The notes beneath the pieces were generated by a model that saw nothing but the letters and a program-made list of their open reading frames with translations, was not told where the DNA came from and searched no databases. A DNA stretch of 64,000 nucleotides from Phytohabitans maris (GTDB lineage: Bacteria > Actinomycetota > Actinomycetes > Mycobacteriales > Micromonosporaceae). The stretch is from contig NZ_JAVHUY010000001.1 in the NCBI RefSeq assembly GCF_031085175.1, positions 248,001 through 312,000 of the forward strand. The letters are read 5' to 3'. Shown piece by piece: positions 9,246-17,491 of this stretch (positions within the stretch are counted from its first letter, which is position 1; the number at the start of each line of letters is the position of its first letter). The position numbers were made by a program, and so were the translations under genes.

Positions 9246-9304
9246 CGCGGAGGGTGAGGCCGCGGGAGCAACGGTCTGGACCGCCGCGGGCGTCGCGGTA
9301 GCTC
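9246..9304 (-). repeat. Interspersed repeat, copy C (short form)
   Basis: A 59-bp copy on the minus strand made of the 37-base head and 22-base tail of copies A and B, joined exactly where those have an extra 51-53 bases. On the minus strand it begins GAGCTACCGCG and ends CACCCTCCGCG. It is inverted relative to copy A (8754-8863) and lies just after the 3' end of the GGDEF/EAL gene. Confidence 0.82.
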
Positions 9305-9329
9305 GAATCTTTCTCTTTGAACCGGTCTT

Positions 9330-11699
9330 TCAGGTGAGGGAGGCGCGCATGGCGACCGGGGCGGAGAGGTAGTCGAGCACGTCTTCCGGCGGGCACGGCC
9401 GGGCGAAGTGGAAGCCCTGCCCCAGCGGGCAGCCCAGCTCGCGCAGCAGCGCGGCTTGGCGCGGCGTCTCGACGCCCTCGGCCACCGTCGGCACGCCGAG
9501 GCTCGCACCGAGGCCGAGGATCGCGCCGACGAACCGCACGTCGCGCTCGCCGGGCGACTCCAGCGACGCGGTGAACGTGTGGTCGATCTTCAGGATGTCG
9601 ATGGGGAGGCGCTGCAGGTAGGCCAGGGACGAGTAGCCGGTGCCGAAGTCGTCGACGGCGATCCGCACGCCGTGCTCGCGGAGCGCGGTGAGCGTCCGCT
9701 GGGTCAGCTCGCCGGCCGCCCCGGCCGCCTCCACCAGTACCGTCTCGGTGATCTCGACGATCAGTGCGGCCGGCGGCAGCCTGCGCTCAGCGAGGACCGT
9801 GAGCACGTCGCTCGCGAACGTCGGGGAGGCCAGCTGCCGCGCCGACACGTTTACGCTGACCGCCACGTCGTACCGGGCGTGCCAGAGGCTGGCCTGCGCG
9901 GTGGCGTCGCGCAGCACCTTCGAGCCGACGTCGACGACGAGGCCGATCTCCTCGGCCACCGCGATGAACCTGCTGGGCGGCACGTCGCGGCCGTCCGCGG
10001 TCCGCCACCGCAGCAGCGCCTCCAGCGCGACCGGCTGGCCCGAGGTGAGGTCGACGATCGGCTGGTACAGCACGGTGAGCGCGTCGTCGGCCAGGGCGGC
10101 CCGCAGGCTCGCGGCCAGCTCGGCGTGGCGCAGGCGAGACTCGCGCATCCGCGGCGTGAACTCGACGACCTGGTTTTTGCCGGCCTCCTTCGCGGCGTAG
10201 AGCGCGAGGTCGGCGTCGCGCAGTGCCTCGGCGGGCTCGGCGCGCGCCGGGTCGAGGATGAGCAGGCCGGCGCTGGCGGCGAGCAGGACCTGCCGCTCGG
10301 CCAGCGGGTAGGCCTCGCGGACCGCCTCGATGACCCGCCCGGCGAGAAGCCGGCAGCGCTCGGCGCCGGTCTCGGTGAGCAGCACCGCGAACTCGTCGCC
10401 GCCCAGCCGGGCCACCGTGTCGGCGCCCGCGGCGGCCACCCGCAACCGGTCCGCCACCCGGATGAGCAGCTCGTCGCCGGCCGGGTGGCCGAGCGTGTCG
10501 TTGACGTCCTTGAAGCCGTCGAGGTCGACCAGCAACAGCCCGCCCGGCCCGCGACCGGAGTCGAGCAGCACCAGCTCCAGCCGCTCGGCCAGCACGGCGC
10601 GGTTGGCCAGCCCGGTCAGCGGGTCGTGCAGCGCGCGGTGGGCCAGCTCCTTTTGCAGCGCCTCCTGGTCGTTGAGCGCCTGCTGCAGCGCGGTCGCCTG
10701 CACCATCAGCGCGGCGGACTGCACGTTCATCGCGGCGGCCCGGCGCACGGCCAGCCGGGCGAAGTTTCCCAGCCGCACCACGAGCAGCACCAGCAGCACG
10801 CAGGTGAGGGCGGCGGCGCCGACCAGGGCGGGCACCGACTCGCGGCGGACCAGGCCGGAGGCGACCAGACCGATCACCGGTACGACGGGTGCGAGCAGCG
10901 CGACGAAGACGAACGTGACGAACCGGGCCCGGGGGAGCACGTCGTCGGTGCCGCCGTCGGGCCGGCGGTAGCCGTGCCGGTACGACGGGTGCAGTGCGGC
11001 CGCCGCGACCAGTACCCCGCAGAGCTGCCAGGCGGTGAAGACCAGCCCGCCGGGCTGGAAGCCGTCCAGCGCGTGCGTGCCCACGCGGGGGATCGAGGCC
11101 AGGTCGGCGGCGAGCACCACGCCCGCGGCGGCGGCGAGCATCAGCATCGTCGGCGTACGCGACGTGGGGGTGGTGAGGATCCGCAGGGAGAGGGCGAGCA
11201 GCAGCAGGTCGAGCGCGCCGAAGCAGGCCACCACCCCGATGAACCGGGCGTCCGGCGGGTCGACGCTGAGCCACGGCTCGACCAGGAACGCCCACGCGAC
11301 GATCGCCAGGCCGGCCGCGACGATCGCGGCGTCGAGGAAGTTTTGGTCGGCGGGCTGGGCACGGCGCACGCCGAGCAGCAGCGTCAGGCCGAGCACGAAG
11401 AGGGCCGAACGGGCGGCGAGCGCGACCGGCCACGCCGTGTCGGAGATCTCGCCGGCCGGCACCACGTGCAGCGCGGCGCTCGCCAGGCCGAGGCCGCAGC
11501 TGGCCAGCAGCACCCACCAGCCGGAGCGGTGCAGTGCCTCGCGGCTCGTCAGCGCGTACGTCGCGACGGCCACCGTGACCAGCTGCGTGAGGATCCAGAT
11601 CGGGGCGGCGACCGCGGGCGGCAGGGGCCAGGCCACGAGGACCAGCGTCAGACCCCCGGCCAGAACGACAAGCCAGGCGCGGCGCGGCGCACCGATCAC
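9330..11699 (-). CDS. Membrane GGDEF-EAL cyclic-di-GMP enzyme
   Basis: A 789-residue protein. The first ~300 residues contain about nine hydrophobic segments, followed by a short coiled linker (LMVQATALQQALNDQEALQ) and a GGDEF domain that starts at HDPLTGLANRAVL. RLGGDEFAVLL is an intact diguanylate cyclase signature. The inhibitory RxxD site upstream is lost (AGAD instead). The EAL domain has ALEALLRW, NVSARQL, EITE, DDFGTGYSSLAYL, KID and AEGVET, the full set needed for c-di-GMP hydrolysis. Both activities are therefore possible and the net direction is unclear. No PAS or known sensory domain is visible; the membrane part is the likely input. It is divergent from the ROK regulator and convergent with the MFS gene. 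Confidence 0.92.
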   Translation of the reverse strand: MIGAPRRAWLVVLAGGLTLVLVAWPLPPAVAAPIWILTQLVTVAVATYALTSREALHRSGWWVLLASCGLGLASAALHVVPAGEISDTAWPVALAARSALFVLGLTLLLGVRRAQPADQNFLDAAIVAAGLAIVAWAFLVEPWLSVDPPDARFIGVVACFGALDLLLLALSLRILTTPTSRTPTMLMLAAAAGVVLAADLASIPRVGTHALDGFQPGGLVFTAWQLCGVLVAAAALHPSYRHGYRRPDGGTDDVLPRARFVTFVFVALLAPVVPVIGLVASGLVRRESVPALVGAAALTCVLLVLLVVRLGNFARLAVRRAAAMNVQSAALMVQATALQQALNDQEALQKELAHRALHDPLTGLANRAVLAERLELVLLDSGRGPGGLLLVDLDGFKDVNDTLGHPAGDELLIRVADRLRVAAAGADTVARLGGDEFAVLLTETGAERCRLLAGRVIEAVREAYPLAERQVLLAASAGLLILDPARAEPAEALRDADLALYAAKEAGKNQVVEFTPRMRESRLRHAELAASLRAALADDALTVLYQPIVDLTSGQPVALEALLRWRTADGRDVPPSRFIAVAEEIGLVVDVGSKVLRDATAQASLWHARYDVAVSVNVSARQLASPTFASDVLTVLAERRLPPAALIVEITETVLVEAAGAAGELTQRTLTALREHGVRIAVDDFGTGYSSLAYLQRLPIDILKIDHTFTASLESPGERDVRFVGAILGLGASLGVPTVAEGVETPRQAALLRELGCPLGQGFHFARPCPPEDVLDYLSAPVAMRASLT

Positions 11700-11932
11700 G
11701 GAACCCCCTGGGGGCGGCCAAGAGTGGCTGGGCAGCGCCTGAGTCTACTGCCCTCTCGCGTTCCGTACCTACGGACTAATCGGTATTTTCCGCTTCCGCC
11801 CGGCTGGGTGCCGTGTGGCCGGTCCACTCCCGCCCGGCGGCGCCACGCGGCCTCCGCCGGCGCATGCTGGCGGTGCCGGTCGGTGGCAACCTACGATCCT
11901 GGGAAAAGTCCCGCTGTACGAGGTTTCCCACG

Positions 11933-13210
11933 ATGTCGAGAGCCCCGACGACGCCGGCGATCGGGCTGCCGCAGGAGCGCATCCACCGGCACAACCTCGG
12001 CACCCTGCTGCGCCACGTGCACCTGGCCGGCTCGGTGTCGCGGGCCACGCTGGCCGAGCGCATGGGGCTCAACCGCAGCACCATCATGGCGCTCACCGCG
12101 GAGCTGAGCACCGCCGGCCTCGTACGCGAGGAGCCGCCCACCGGCGCCTTCGCCGGCGCTGGTGCCGCGGGCCCGCGGCGTGAGGACCAGCGCGGCCGTG
12201 CCGGCCGCCCGTCACTGGTGGTGCGCGTGCGCCCCGACTGGGCGTACGTGCTGGCTTTCGACGTCGCCGTGGACCGGCTGGTCGCCGCCCGGGTCGGGCT
12301 CGGCGGCGCGGTGCTCGACCGGCGCGAGGCGGTACGCCAGCGGGCCGGCGCCGACCTCGACCGCGTGGTGGACGTGCTCGCCCGGTTCGGCCGCCAGCTT
12401 TACGAGGCGGCGCCGGCGGAGTCGGTGTGCGTGGGGATCGGTGCGTCGTACTGCGGGATGATCCGGCCGGGCGACGGCATGGTGCGGTTCGGGCCGGACA
12501 TGGGCTGGGTCGACCAGGCATTCGGCGCCGAGCTGGGCCGCCGGCTGGGGCTCGGCATCCCCGTTCCGGTCGGCAACGAGGCGCACCTGGGCGCGCTCGC
12601 CGAGCAGCAGCGGGGCGCCGGCATCGGCTTCCAGAACCTGCTCTACCTGCACGGCGACGTCGGCGTGGGCGGCGGCATCATCGTCGGCGGCAAGCTGCTC
12701 GACGGCGACGGCGGGTACGGCTGCGAGCTCGGGCACATGGTGGTCAACCCGTACGACGGGCGGCCCTGCGGGTGTGGCTCGCACGGCTGCCTGGAGGCGG
12801 AGGTGGGGGAGCGGGCGCTGCTCGACGCCGCCGGCCGCCCCGCCGACCTCTGGGGCCGCGACGCGCTGCGCGCCGTGGTCGACGACGCCGACCGGGGCGA
12901 CGAGGTGGCGCGCGAGGCCCTGCGCCGCATCGGCGACTGGCTCGGCATCGGGGTCGCCAACCTCATCAACCTCTTCAACCCCGGCATGGTCATCTTCGGC
13001 GGCATGCTCCGCGACGTGTACCCGGGCGCCGCGCCCCAGGTGCGCCACCGCATCGCGACCAACGTGCTGCCGGTCGCCCGCGAGCGGGTGCGGCTGCGCA
13101 CCTCGGCCCTCGGCGACGACTCCACTTTGGTCGGTGCGGCCGAGCTCGGCTTCGCCGACCTGATGGCCGACCCGCTGGCCACGCTCGCCCGCACCCGGAC
13201 GCCCGCCTAA
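11933..13210 (+). CDS. ROK-family transcriptional regulator
   Basis: A 425-residue protein. Residues ~20-75 form a winged helix (HNLGTLLRHVHLAGSVSRAT, then LNRSTIMALTAELSTAG as recognition region). The remainder is a ROK sugar-kinase-like domain: VGNEAHLGALAEQQRGAG, GVGGGIIVGGKLLDG, and the zinc site GHMV followed by CGCGSHGCLE. In the family, sugar or amino-sugar binding to this domain releases DNA. ATG 11933 is taken because upstream codons carry no homology; no strong ribosome site is seen. The 233 bases shared with the divergent GGDEF/EAL gene should hold its promoter. No adjacent transporter reveals the inducer. Confidence 0.9.
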   Translation: MSRAPTTPAIGLPQERIHRHNLGTLLRHVHLAGSVSRATLAERMGLNRSTIMALTAELSTAGLVREEPPTGAFAGAGAAGPRREDQRGRAGRPSLVVRVRPDWAYVLAFDVAVDRLVAARVGLGGAVLDRREAVRQRAGADLDRVVDVLARFGRQLYEAAPAESVCVGIGASYCGMIRPGDGMVRFGPDMGWVDQAFGAELGRRLGLGIPVPVGNEAHLGALAEQQRGAGIGFQNLLYLHGDVGVGGGIIVGGKLLDGDGGYGCELGHMVVNPYDGRPCGCGSHGCLEAEVGERALLDAAGRPADLWGRDALRAVVDDADRGDEVAREALRRIGDWLGIGVANLINLFNPGMVIFGGMLRDVYPGAAPQVRHRIATNVLPVARERVRLRTSALGDDSTLVGAAELGFADLMADPLATLARTRTPA

Positions 13211-13230
13211 AGGATCTATTTCAAGGGATG

Positions 13231-13341
13231 GCCTGCCGCGCTGTCCGTCGTGGTCCAGACCGTTGCGCGGGGTCCCCGGGGAAACGTGGAGCGCAGCGGA
13301 GCGTTTTCTTGGGGTGCGTTCCCGCGGCCTCACCCTCCGCG
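13231..13341 (+). repeat. Interspersed repeat, copy B (long form)
   Basis: A 111-bp unit that matches copy A, including GTGGTCCAGACCGTTGCGC, the insert with GGTCCCCGGGGAAACGTGGA, and the tail CTCACCCTCCGCG. It starts 21 bases after the ROK stop and lies between that gene and a converging membrane-protein gene. About 95 bases downstream is the second conserved block (13436-13545). Confidence 0.85.
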
Positions 13342-13409
13342 GTCGGCGAACTCACCCCAGCCCCTGCGAGGAGCCGGCGGCCGTCTGGGGTCTGCGCGTC
13401 CATGACACC

Positions 13410-13871
13410 TCAGCACCTCGACGCCGGACGGACGGATGTGTGTGTGGGCAGCTCTCGAGCTGCCCCGTCTGTGCGTTCGGCCCCGGCAGCCAGCCGGCGA
13501 GCGCCGCGGTGGGCTTGTGGCGCGGACCCGGCAGCGGAGGCCGGGGATTTCGGCGAGCGCCAGCTCGCCGCCGGCCGTAGCGCCGCTTCCCGTCGCTGGC
13601 GGCGGCGCTCGCGGAGCCAGACGGCGGCGCCGGACGCGGCGAGTACCAGCGCGAGCGCGACCTTGAACCCGCCCTTGCCCAGCACCAGAGAGCCGCCGAT
13701 ATGACTGAGCACCCCCAGCCACCAGCGCGGATCGGCGATCCGGGGTCCGTCGCTCAGGGGTACCCAGCCGTGCAGCCAGAAGCCGAGCACGATCAGTGCC
13801 ACCGCGGTGACGCCCGCGATCACCGCCGCCGTCGCCAGGATGCCGGTGCTTCGCACGCTTCGATCAACCAT
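13410..13871 (-). CDS. Small two-helix membrane protein, tail encoded by repeat DNA
   Basis: A 153-residue reading frame starting MVDRSVRSTGILATAAV. Two hydrophobic segments are visible, residues ~9-32 and ~55-85, the second followed by a basic stretch (RERRRQRREAAL). No family is recognised. The last ~50 residues are Ala/Ser/Arg-rich and are encoded by the repeat block at 13436-13545, so this part is probably not an evolved domain and the original stop may have been lost. The ribosome site is weak. It lies 89 bases downstream of the response regulator gene on the same strand and may be the last gene of that operon. Confidence 0.6.
   Translation of the reverse strand: MVDRSVRSTGILATAAVIAGVTAVALIVLGFWLHGWVPLSDGPRIADPRWWLGVLSHIGGSLVLGKGGFKVALALVLAASGAAVWLRERRRQRREAALRPAASWRSPKSPASAAGSAPQAHRGARRLAAGAERTDGAARELPTHTSVRPASRC
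13436..13545 (+). repeat. Second conserved block of the interspersed repeat (B side)
   Basis: This block contains GCAGCTCTCGAGCTGCCCCG, itself a near-palindrome, then TGTGCGT and, further on, GCGGACCCGGCAGCG. The same series occurs on the minus strand at 48540-48459. In both places it lies about 95-100 bases beyond the tail of a head/tail repeat in the same relative orientation (B here, D2 there). Here the block overlaps the 3' part of the membrane-protein gene. Confidence 0.65.
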
Positions 13872-13960
13872 GAGCTGACGGTACGAACAGACGAGACGCG
13901 AATCGTCATGCCGGACAAGGAGATCGCCCTGTATCGCTGGGTAGAGGTCGGGTATACCGC

Positions 13961-14656
13961 CTAGCCCGCGGCCGGCGGGGCGGCACCGCGCGGCCGCACG
14001 AGCCCGATGTCGTACGCGAGGATGGTGGCCTGCACGCGGTCGCGCACGCCCAGCTTGGTGAGGAGCGCGTTGACGTGTGTCTTGACCGTGCCGGTCGCCA
14101 CGCCCAGGCGTGCCCCGATCTCCGCATTGGACAGTCCACTCGCGACAAGCGCGAGCACCTCGCGCTCGCGCGGGGTCAGGCCGGGCGGCGGCGCGCTCTC
14201 GGCCGGCGGGGCGACCACACCACCGGCGAACGCGGCGATCAGCCGCCGGGTGACGGCCGGCGCGAGCATGCCGTCGCCGGCCGCGACCACCCGGATCGCG
14301 GCGAGCAGGTCGTCGGGGTGGGCGTCCTTGAGCAGGAACCCGGAGGCGCCGGCGCGCAGCGCCTCGAAGACGTACGCGTCGAGGTCGAACGTGGTCAGCA
14401 CCAGCACCCGCGGCGGGTCCGGCGCACCGGTGAGCAGCCGGGTGGCGGTCAACCCGTCCATGCCCGGCATGCGGATGTCCATCACGACGACGTCGGGGCG
14501 GAGGCTGCCGGAGAGCTCCACCGCGGCCGCGCCGTCGGCGGCCATGCCCACCACGGAGAGGTCGGGCTCGGCGTCGAGGATCGCGGCGAACCCGGCGCGG
14601 ACGACCGGCTGGTCGTCGACGACGAGCACGCGGGTCAGGTCCGGGAGGGCAGCCAT
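13961..14656 (-). CDS. NarL/LuxR-type response regulator
   Basis: A 231-residue regulator. The receiver domain shows VLVVDDQPVVRAG (acidic pocket), the phospho-acceptor Asp in VVVMDIRMPGMDGLTA (about residue 55), TTFDLDAYV and the Lys of GFLLKDAHP. A LuxR-type helix-turn-helix closes the protein: LTPREREVLALVASGLSNAE, then VATGTVKTHVNALLTKLGV. The start overlaps the end of the upstream histidine kinase gene by 22 bases, so kinase and regulator are co-translated partners. The signal and target genes are unknown; the small membrane protein downstream may belong to the unit. Confidence 0.93.
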   Translation of the reverse strand: MAALPDLTRVLVVDDQPVVRAGFAAILDAEPDLSVVGMAADGAAAVELSGSLRPDVVVMDIRMPGMDGLTATRLLTGAPDPPRVLVLTTFDLDAYVFEALRAGASGFLLKDAHPDDLLAAIRVVAAGDGMLAPAVTRRLIAAFAGGVVAPPAESAPPPGLTPREREVLALVASGLSNAEIGARLGVATGTVKTHVNALLTKLGVRDRVQATILAYDIGLVRPRGAAPPAAG

Positions 14657-16911
14657 ACGTCCATCGTCCCGGTTGGATCAACCGTCATGCGCCCCCCGAT
14701 CGCCGCGACCCGCGCGTGCAGGCCGGCCGCGACCGGTCCGGCGGTCGCCGAGGGGACGCCGGTCACCGTGATGCGCAGGTCGGCCGGGCCATAGCCGAGG
14801 GTCACCCGGGCCGGGCCGTCGTCGCCCGCGCCGAGCGCGGTCTCCACCACGCGGTACGCGGACACGTCGACCGCCGGCGGCAGCACGGGTGCCGGCGCGG
14901 GCGAGTGCAGCTCCACCCGCCGTCCGGCGGCGCGCAGGTCACGGCAGAGCGCGTCGATCGCGGCGGTGGTCGGCTGCGGTGCGCGCTCGGGGTCGACCCG
15001 CAGGTCGCCGAGGAGCTCGCGCATCGCGGCCAGCGCCGCCCGGGCGGACTCCAGGACGGCGTCGAGCCGCCCCGCCTCGGCCGCCTCGGTGACCAGCGCG
15101 GCGTGCCGCAGGACCGCGGCGCGCAGGCCGGCGGCGATCCGCAGCCGCTCGGCGTACGCGAGCTCGACCGCGCCCGCCGTTGAGGCCGCCACCGCCCGCC
15201 GCTCCCGCGACACCACGCCCTCGCGCCCCACCCGGGTCAGAAACCCGGCTGTCCACACCGGAGCGACGAGCAGCAGGTACGGCGCGGCGGTCGGAGCGAG
15301 CAGGACGACCATCGGCGCGGGCGCGATCGGCTGGTCCAGCAGCCGCCCGTCGAGCGCGAACGTCAGCAGTGTGACCGCGCCGTGCACACCGGCGGCGAGC
15401 GGCATCGAGAGCCAGGTGAGGTGGCGGGGGCGGCCGTACGCGGCGACCGCGTACACGGCGACGAGGTCGGCGCAGACACCCGCGAAGAGCGCGGCCAGCG
15501 CGCCCGCCGGCAGCAGGTGGAAGCCGGCCACGACCGGCCAGAGCGCGGTGGTGGCCAGCACCGCCCCGAGTACCGCCCACGGCGCCCGCCGGCGCCACAG
15601 CAGCGGGAGCGCGTGCGCGGCCGTCAGCATGGTCGCGAGGGCCGCGGCGGCCGCGTCCACTTCGGGCATCGTCGGGTCGGGGACGAGCATCAGCGCGACC
15701 GGCAGCGCGGCGGCGGCGAGGGCGATCGCGACGTCGGCCAGCCGTGGTCCACGTACCCGGCGCAGTGGACGCGCCATCGTGGACGCCGCGGAACCGGGCA
15801 GCAGGGCCCGCACCCGCCAGCCGCCGTCCGGCTCGGGGCCCGCCTCGAGCGTGCCCCCGGTGGCAGTGGCGCGCTCCCGCATGCCCTCGACGCCCCGCCC
15901 GGAGCCCAGCCCGCTCGCGGCGCCGGGCGCGGTGGCGGCGGCGTTGGTCACCAGTACCTCGACCGTGCCGCTCCGCTGGCTCAGCGCGATCTCCACCGGG
16001 CCCCCGGGCGCGTGCCGCAGCGCGTTGGTGAGCGCCTCGCGCACGATGCCGTACGCCGCGTCGCAGACCGGGCCGGCCACCGAGTCGACGCTCAGCCGCG
16101 TGGTGACCGGCTGGCCGAGCGCGGCGAAACCGGCGGCCAGCTCCTCGATCCGGTGTCCCAGCCCGGTACCGCCCTCCAGCTCGACCCCGCGCATCACGGC
16201 CACCAGCCGGTGCAGAGCGAACTGGGTCTCCCGGCCGGTACGCGCCGCGAACTCCAGCGCCTCGCCGGCGAGCTCCGGCCGCCGGGCGGCGAGCCGCTGC
16301 GCGGCGGTCACGGTGACCACGATGGACGTCAGGTGGTGCGCGCTCACGTCGTGCAGCTCGCGGGCTAACCGCTGGCGCTCCTGCACCGACGCCTGCCGCC
16401 GGTCGGCCTCGGCCCGCGCCAGCCGGTCGGCGGCCCGCGCACGTGCCGCCCGCCACCGCCGCCGGCTCCGCCCGAGCCCGGCCGCGAGCAGGTACACGAT
16501 GACCGCGATCACCACGTTGCCGAGGTAGTCGCGCAGGTCCGGGTAGAGGAGCACGCCGACGCCGGCCTGCCAGGCGATCAGCCCGACGGTGACCGCGAAC
16601 GTGACCCGGCCCGGCCGCCGCGCGCCCACCGAGTAGAGCGCGATGACGTCGGCGAAGGTCAGCAGGATGAGGGAGTCGCGCGGGGTGGCGGCCAGTCCCA
16701 GGGTCAGCGCCGGCACGATCACGGCGAGCGCGCCGACCGGCGCCCGCAGCCGCCACCCGAGCGCGGTGGCGGCCAGCGCCGTCGCGGCCAGCGCCGCGGC
16801 CACCTCCACCCGGTCGACCGGCCGGTCGAGCAGCACCGGAAGGCCCGGCCACAGCGCCGCCTGGCCGGCGGCCAGCAGCGCGGGCAGCAGCCAGCTTCGC
16901 AGGACCCCCAT
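14635..16911 (-). CDS. Histidine kinase with duplicated, second module degenerate
   Basis: A 758-residue NarX-like sensor made of two tandem copies of membrane-plus-kinase architecture. Module 1 (residues ~1-370) has about five membrane helices, a coiled coil, an intact HisKA_3 phosphorylation site (ERQRLARELHDVSAHHLTS) and an ATPase domain with EALTNALRH and GRGVEGMRERA. Module 2 (~380-758) has another set of helices and then the matching places LRIAAGLRAAVLRHAALV and YRVVETALGAGDDG, in which the phospho-acceptor His and the N-box Asn are gone. Module 2 should therefore be unable to phosphorylate and may have a sensory or dimerising role. The gene overlaps its response regulator by 22 bases. 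Confidence 0.9.
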   Translation of the reverse strand: MGVLRSWLLPALLAAGQAALWPGLPVLLDRPVDRVEVAAALAATALAATALGWRLRAPVGALAVIVPALTLGLAATPRDSLILLTFADVIALYSVGARRPGRVTFAVTVGLIAWQAGVGVLLYPDLRDYLGNVVIAVIVYLLAAGLGRSRRRWRAARARAADRLARAEADRRQASVQERQRLARELHDVSAHHLTSIVVTVTAAQRLAARRPELAGEALEFAARTGRETQFALHRLVAVMRGVELEGGTGLGHRIEELAAGFAALGQPVTTRLSVDSVAGPVCDAAYGIVREALTNALRHAPGGPVEIALSQRSGTVEVLVTNAAATAPGAASGLGSGRGVEGMRERATATGGTLEAGPEPDGGWRVRALLPGSAASTMARPLRRVRGPRLADVAIALAAAALPVALMLVPDPTMPEVDAAAAALATMLTAAHALPLLWRRRAPWAVLGAVLATTALWPVVAGFHLLPAGALAALFAGVCADLVAVYAVAAYGRPRHLTWLSMPLAAGVHGAVTLLTFALDGRLLDQPIAPAPMVVLLAPTAAPYLLLVAPVWTAGFLTRVGREGVVSRERRAVAASTAGAVELAYAERLRIAAGLRAAVLRHAALVTEAAEAGRLDAVLESARAALAAMRELLGDLRVDPERAPQPTTAAIDALCRDLRAAGRRVELHSPAPAPVLPPAVDVSAYRVVETALGAGDDGPARVTLGYGPADLRITVTGVPSATAGPVAAGLHARVAAIGGRMTVDPTGTMDVWLPSRT

Positions 16912-17160
16912 GACGGGTACGACGATAGGGCTCGGCGGCCGCCGCGGGCATCCGACGGAGGGCGTAGGCCACCTATACCTCTGGAGGTAGAAGTTTGGCT
17001 GTTGTTAACGGCTGCGCATTGTGGACAGGGTCCGCGTGTATCGGCTCGACCGAGTGACTCTGCGTGCTTAGGTTCGCACCGGATGTGTTTCCGCTGCCCG
17101 GTCGGCTCGCCAGCCCGCGACTCGACCGGCTCTGGCATGGCTCGAGTGGGGGATTCGGTC

Positions 17161-17448
17161 ATGATCGATGAGGTCGAGGTGCGGCGCGAGCTCAACCTCG
17201 CGGCACACGCGCTGGACCAGGCGGTGGCGTTCCTGGCCGGCTACGACGAGGCACACGCGGCGCAGCTCGGCATGGCGCCCGGCTGGGAGTCGCCGCTCGC
17301 GCTGACGCTCCGGGACGGCCGCCAGGCCATCGACCGGGTCGCCGCGTACGTGCGGGCGCTCGCTGGAGAGCCGGCGGCGGGTGAGTCGCTCAACGGCGTA
17401 CCGGTGCGGCGGATGGCGCTGCTGCGCCACGGCGACCCGGGAGAGTAG
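17161..17448 (+). CDS. Conserved-looking small hypothetical protein
   Basis: A 95-residue acidic, helical protein beginning MIDEVEVRRELNLAAHALDQ. ATG 17161 is selected; upstream codons in frame look non-coding, although a start at 17137 (MARVGDSVMIDE) cannot be excluded. The body (QAVAFLAGYDEAHAAQLG, LTLRDGRQAIDRVAAYVRAL) has strong third-position GC bias and looks like a two-helix bundle. No family is recognised and no membrane segment is present. The 249 bases upstream, shared with the divergent histidine kinase, contain no other feature I can support. Confidence 0.65.
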   Translation: MIDEVEVRRELNLAAHALDQAVAFLAGYDEAHAAQLGMAPGWESPLALTLRDGRQAIDRVAAYVRALAGEPAAGESLNGVPVRRMALLRHGDPGE

Positions 17449-17458
17449 CCCCGGGCCT

Positions 17459-17487
17459 GCCCGGACCGCGCGGGGTGCGGCCCGGGC
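17459..17487. terminator. Hairpin between converging genes
   Basis: Arms GCCCGGACCGC (17459-17469) and GCGGCCCGGGC (17477-17487) pair with one A/C mismatch around a 7-base loop. The hairpin sits in the 43-base gap between the small hypothetical gene and the converging AraC-type gene, suiting a two-way terminator. Confidence 0.55.
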
Positions 17488-17491
17488 GTGG

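Noticed and set aside
9408-12107. 899-codon open frame opposite the GGDEF/EAL gene
   Set aside because: Composition is Arg/Gly/Gln/His-rich with no domain; the minus strand encodes a complete GGDEF-EAL protein. High GC keeps antisense frames open.
13872-14681. Frame joined upstream of the small membrane protein
   Set aside because: It is an Arg/Pro-rich shadow of the response regulator gene in another frame, which shows full receiver and LuxR motifs.
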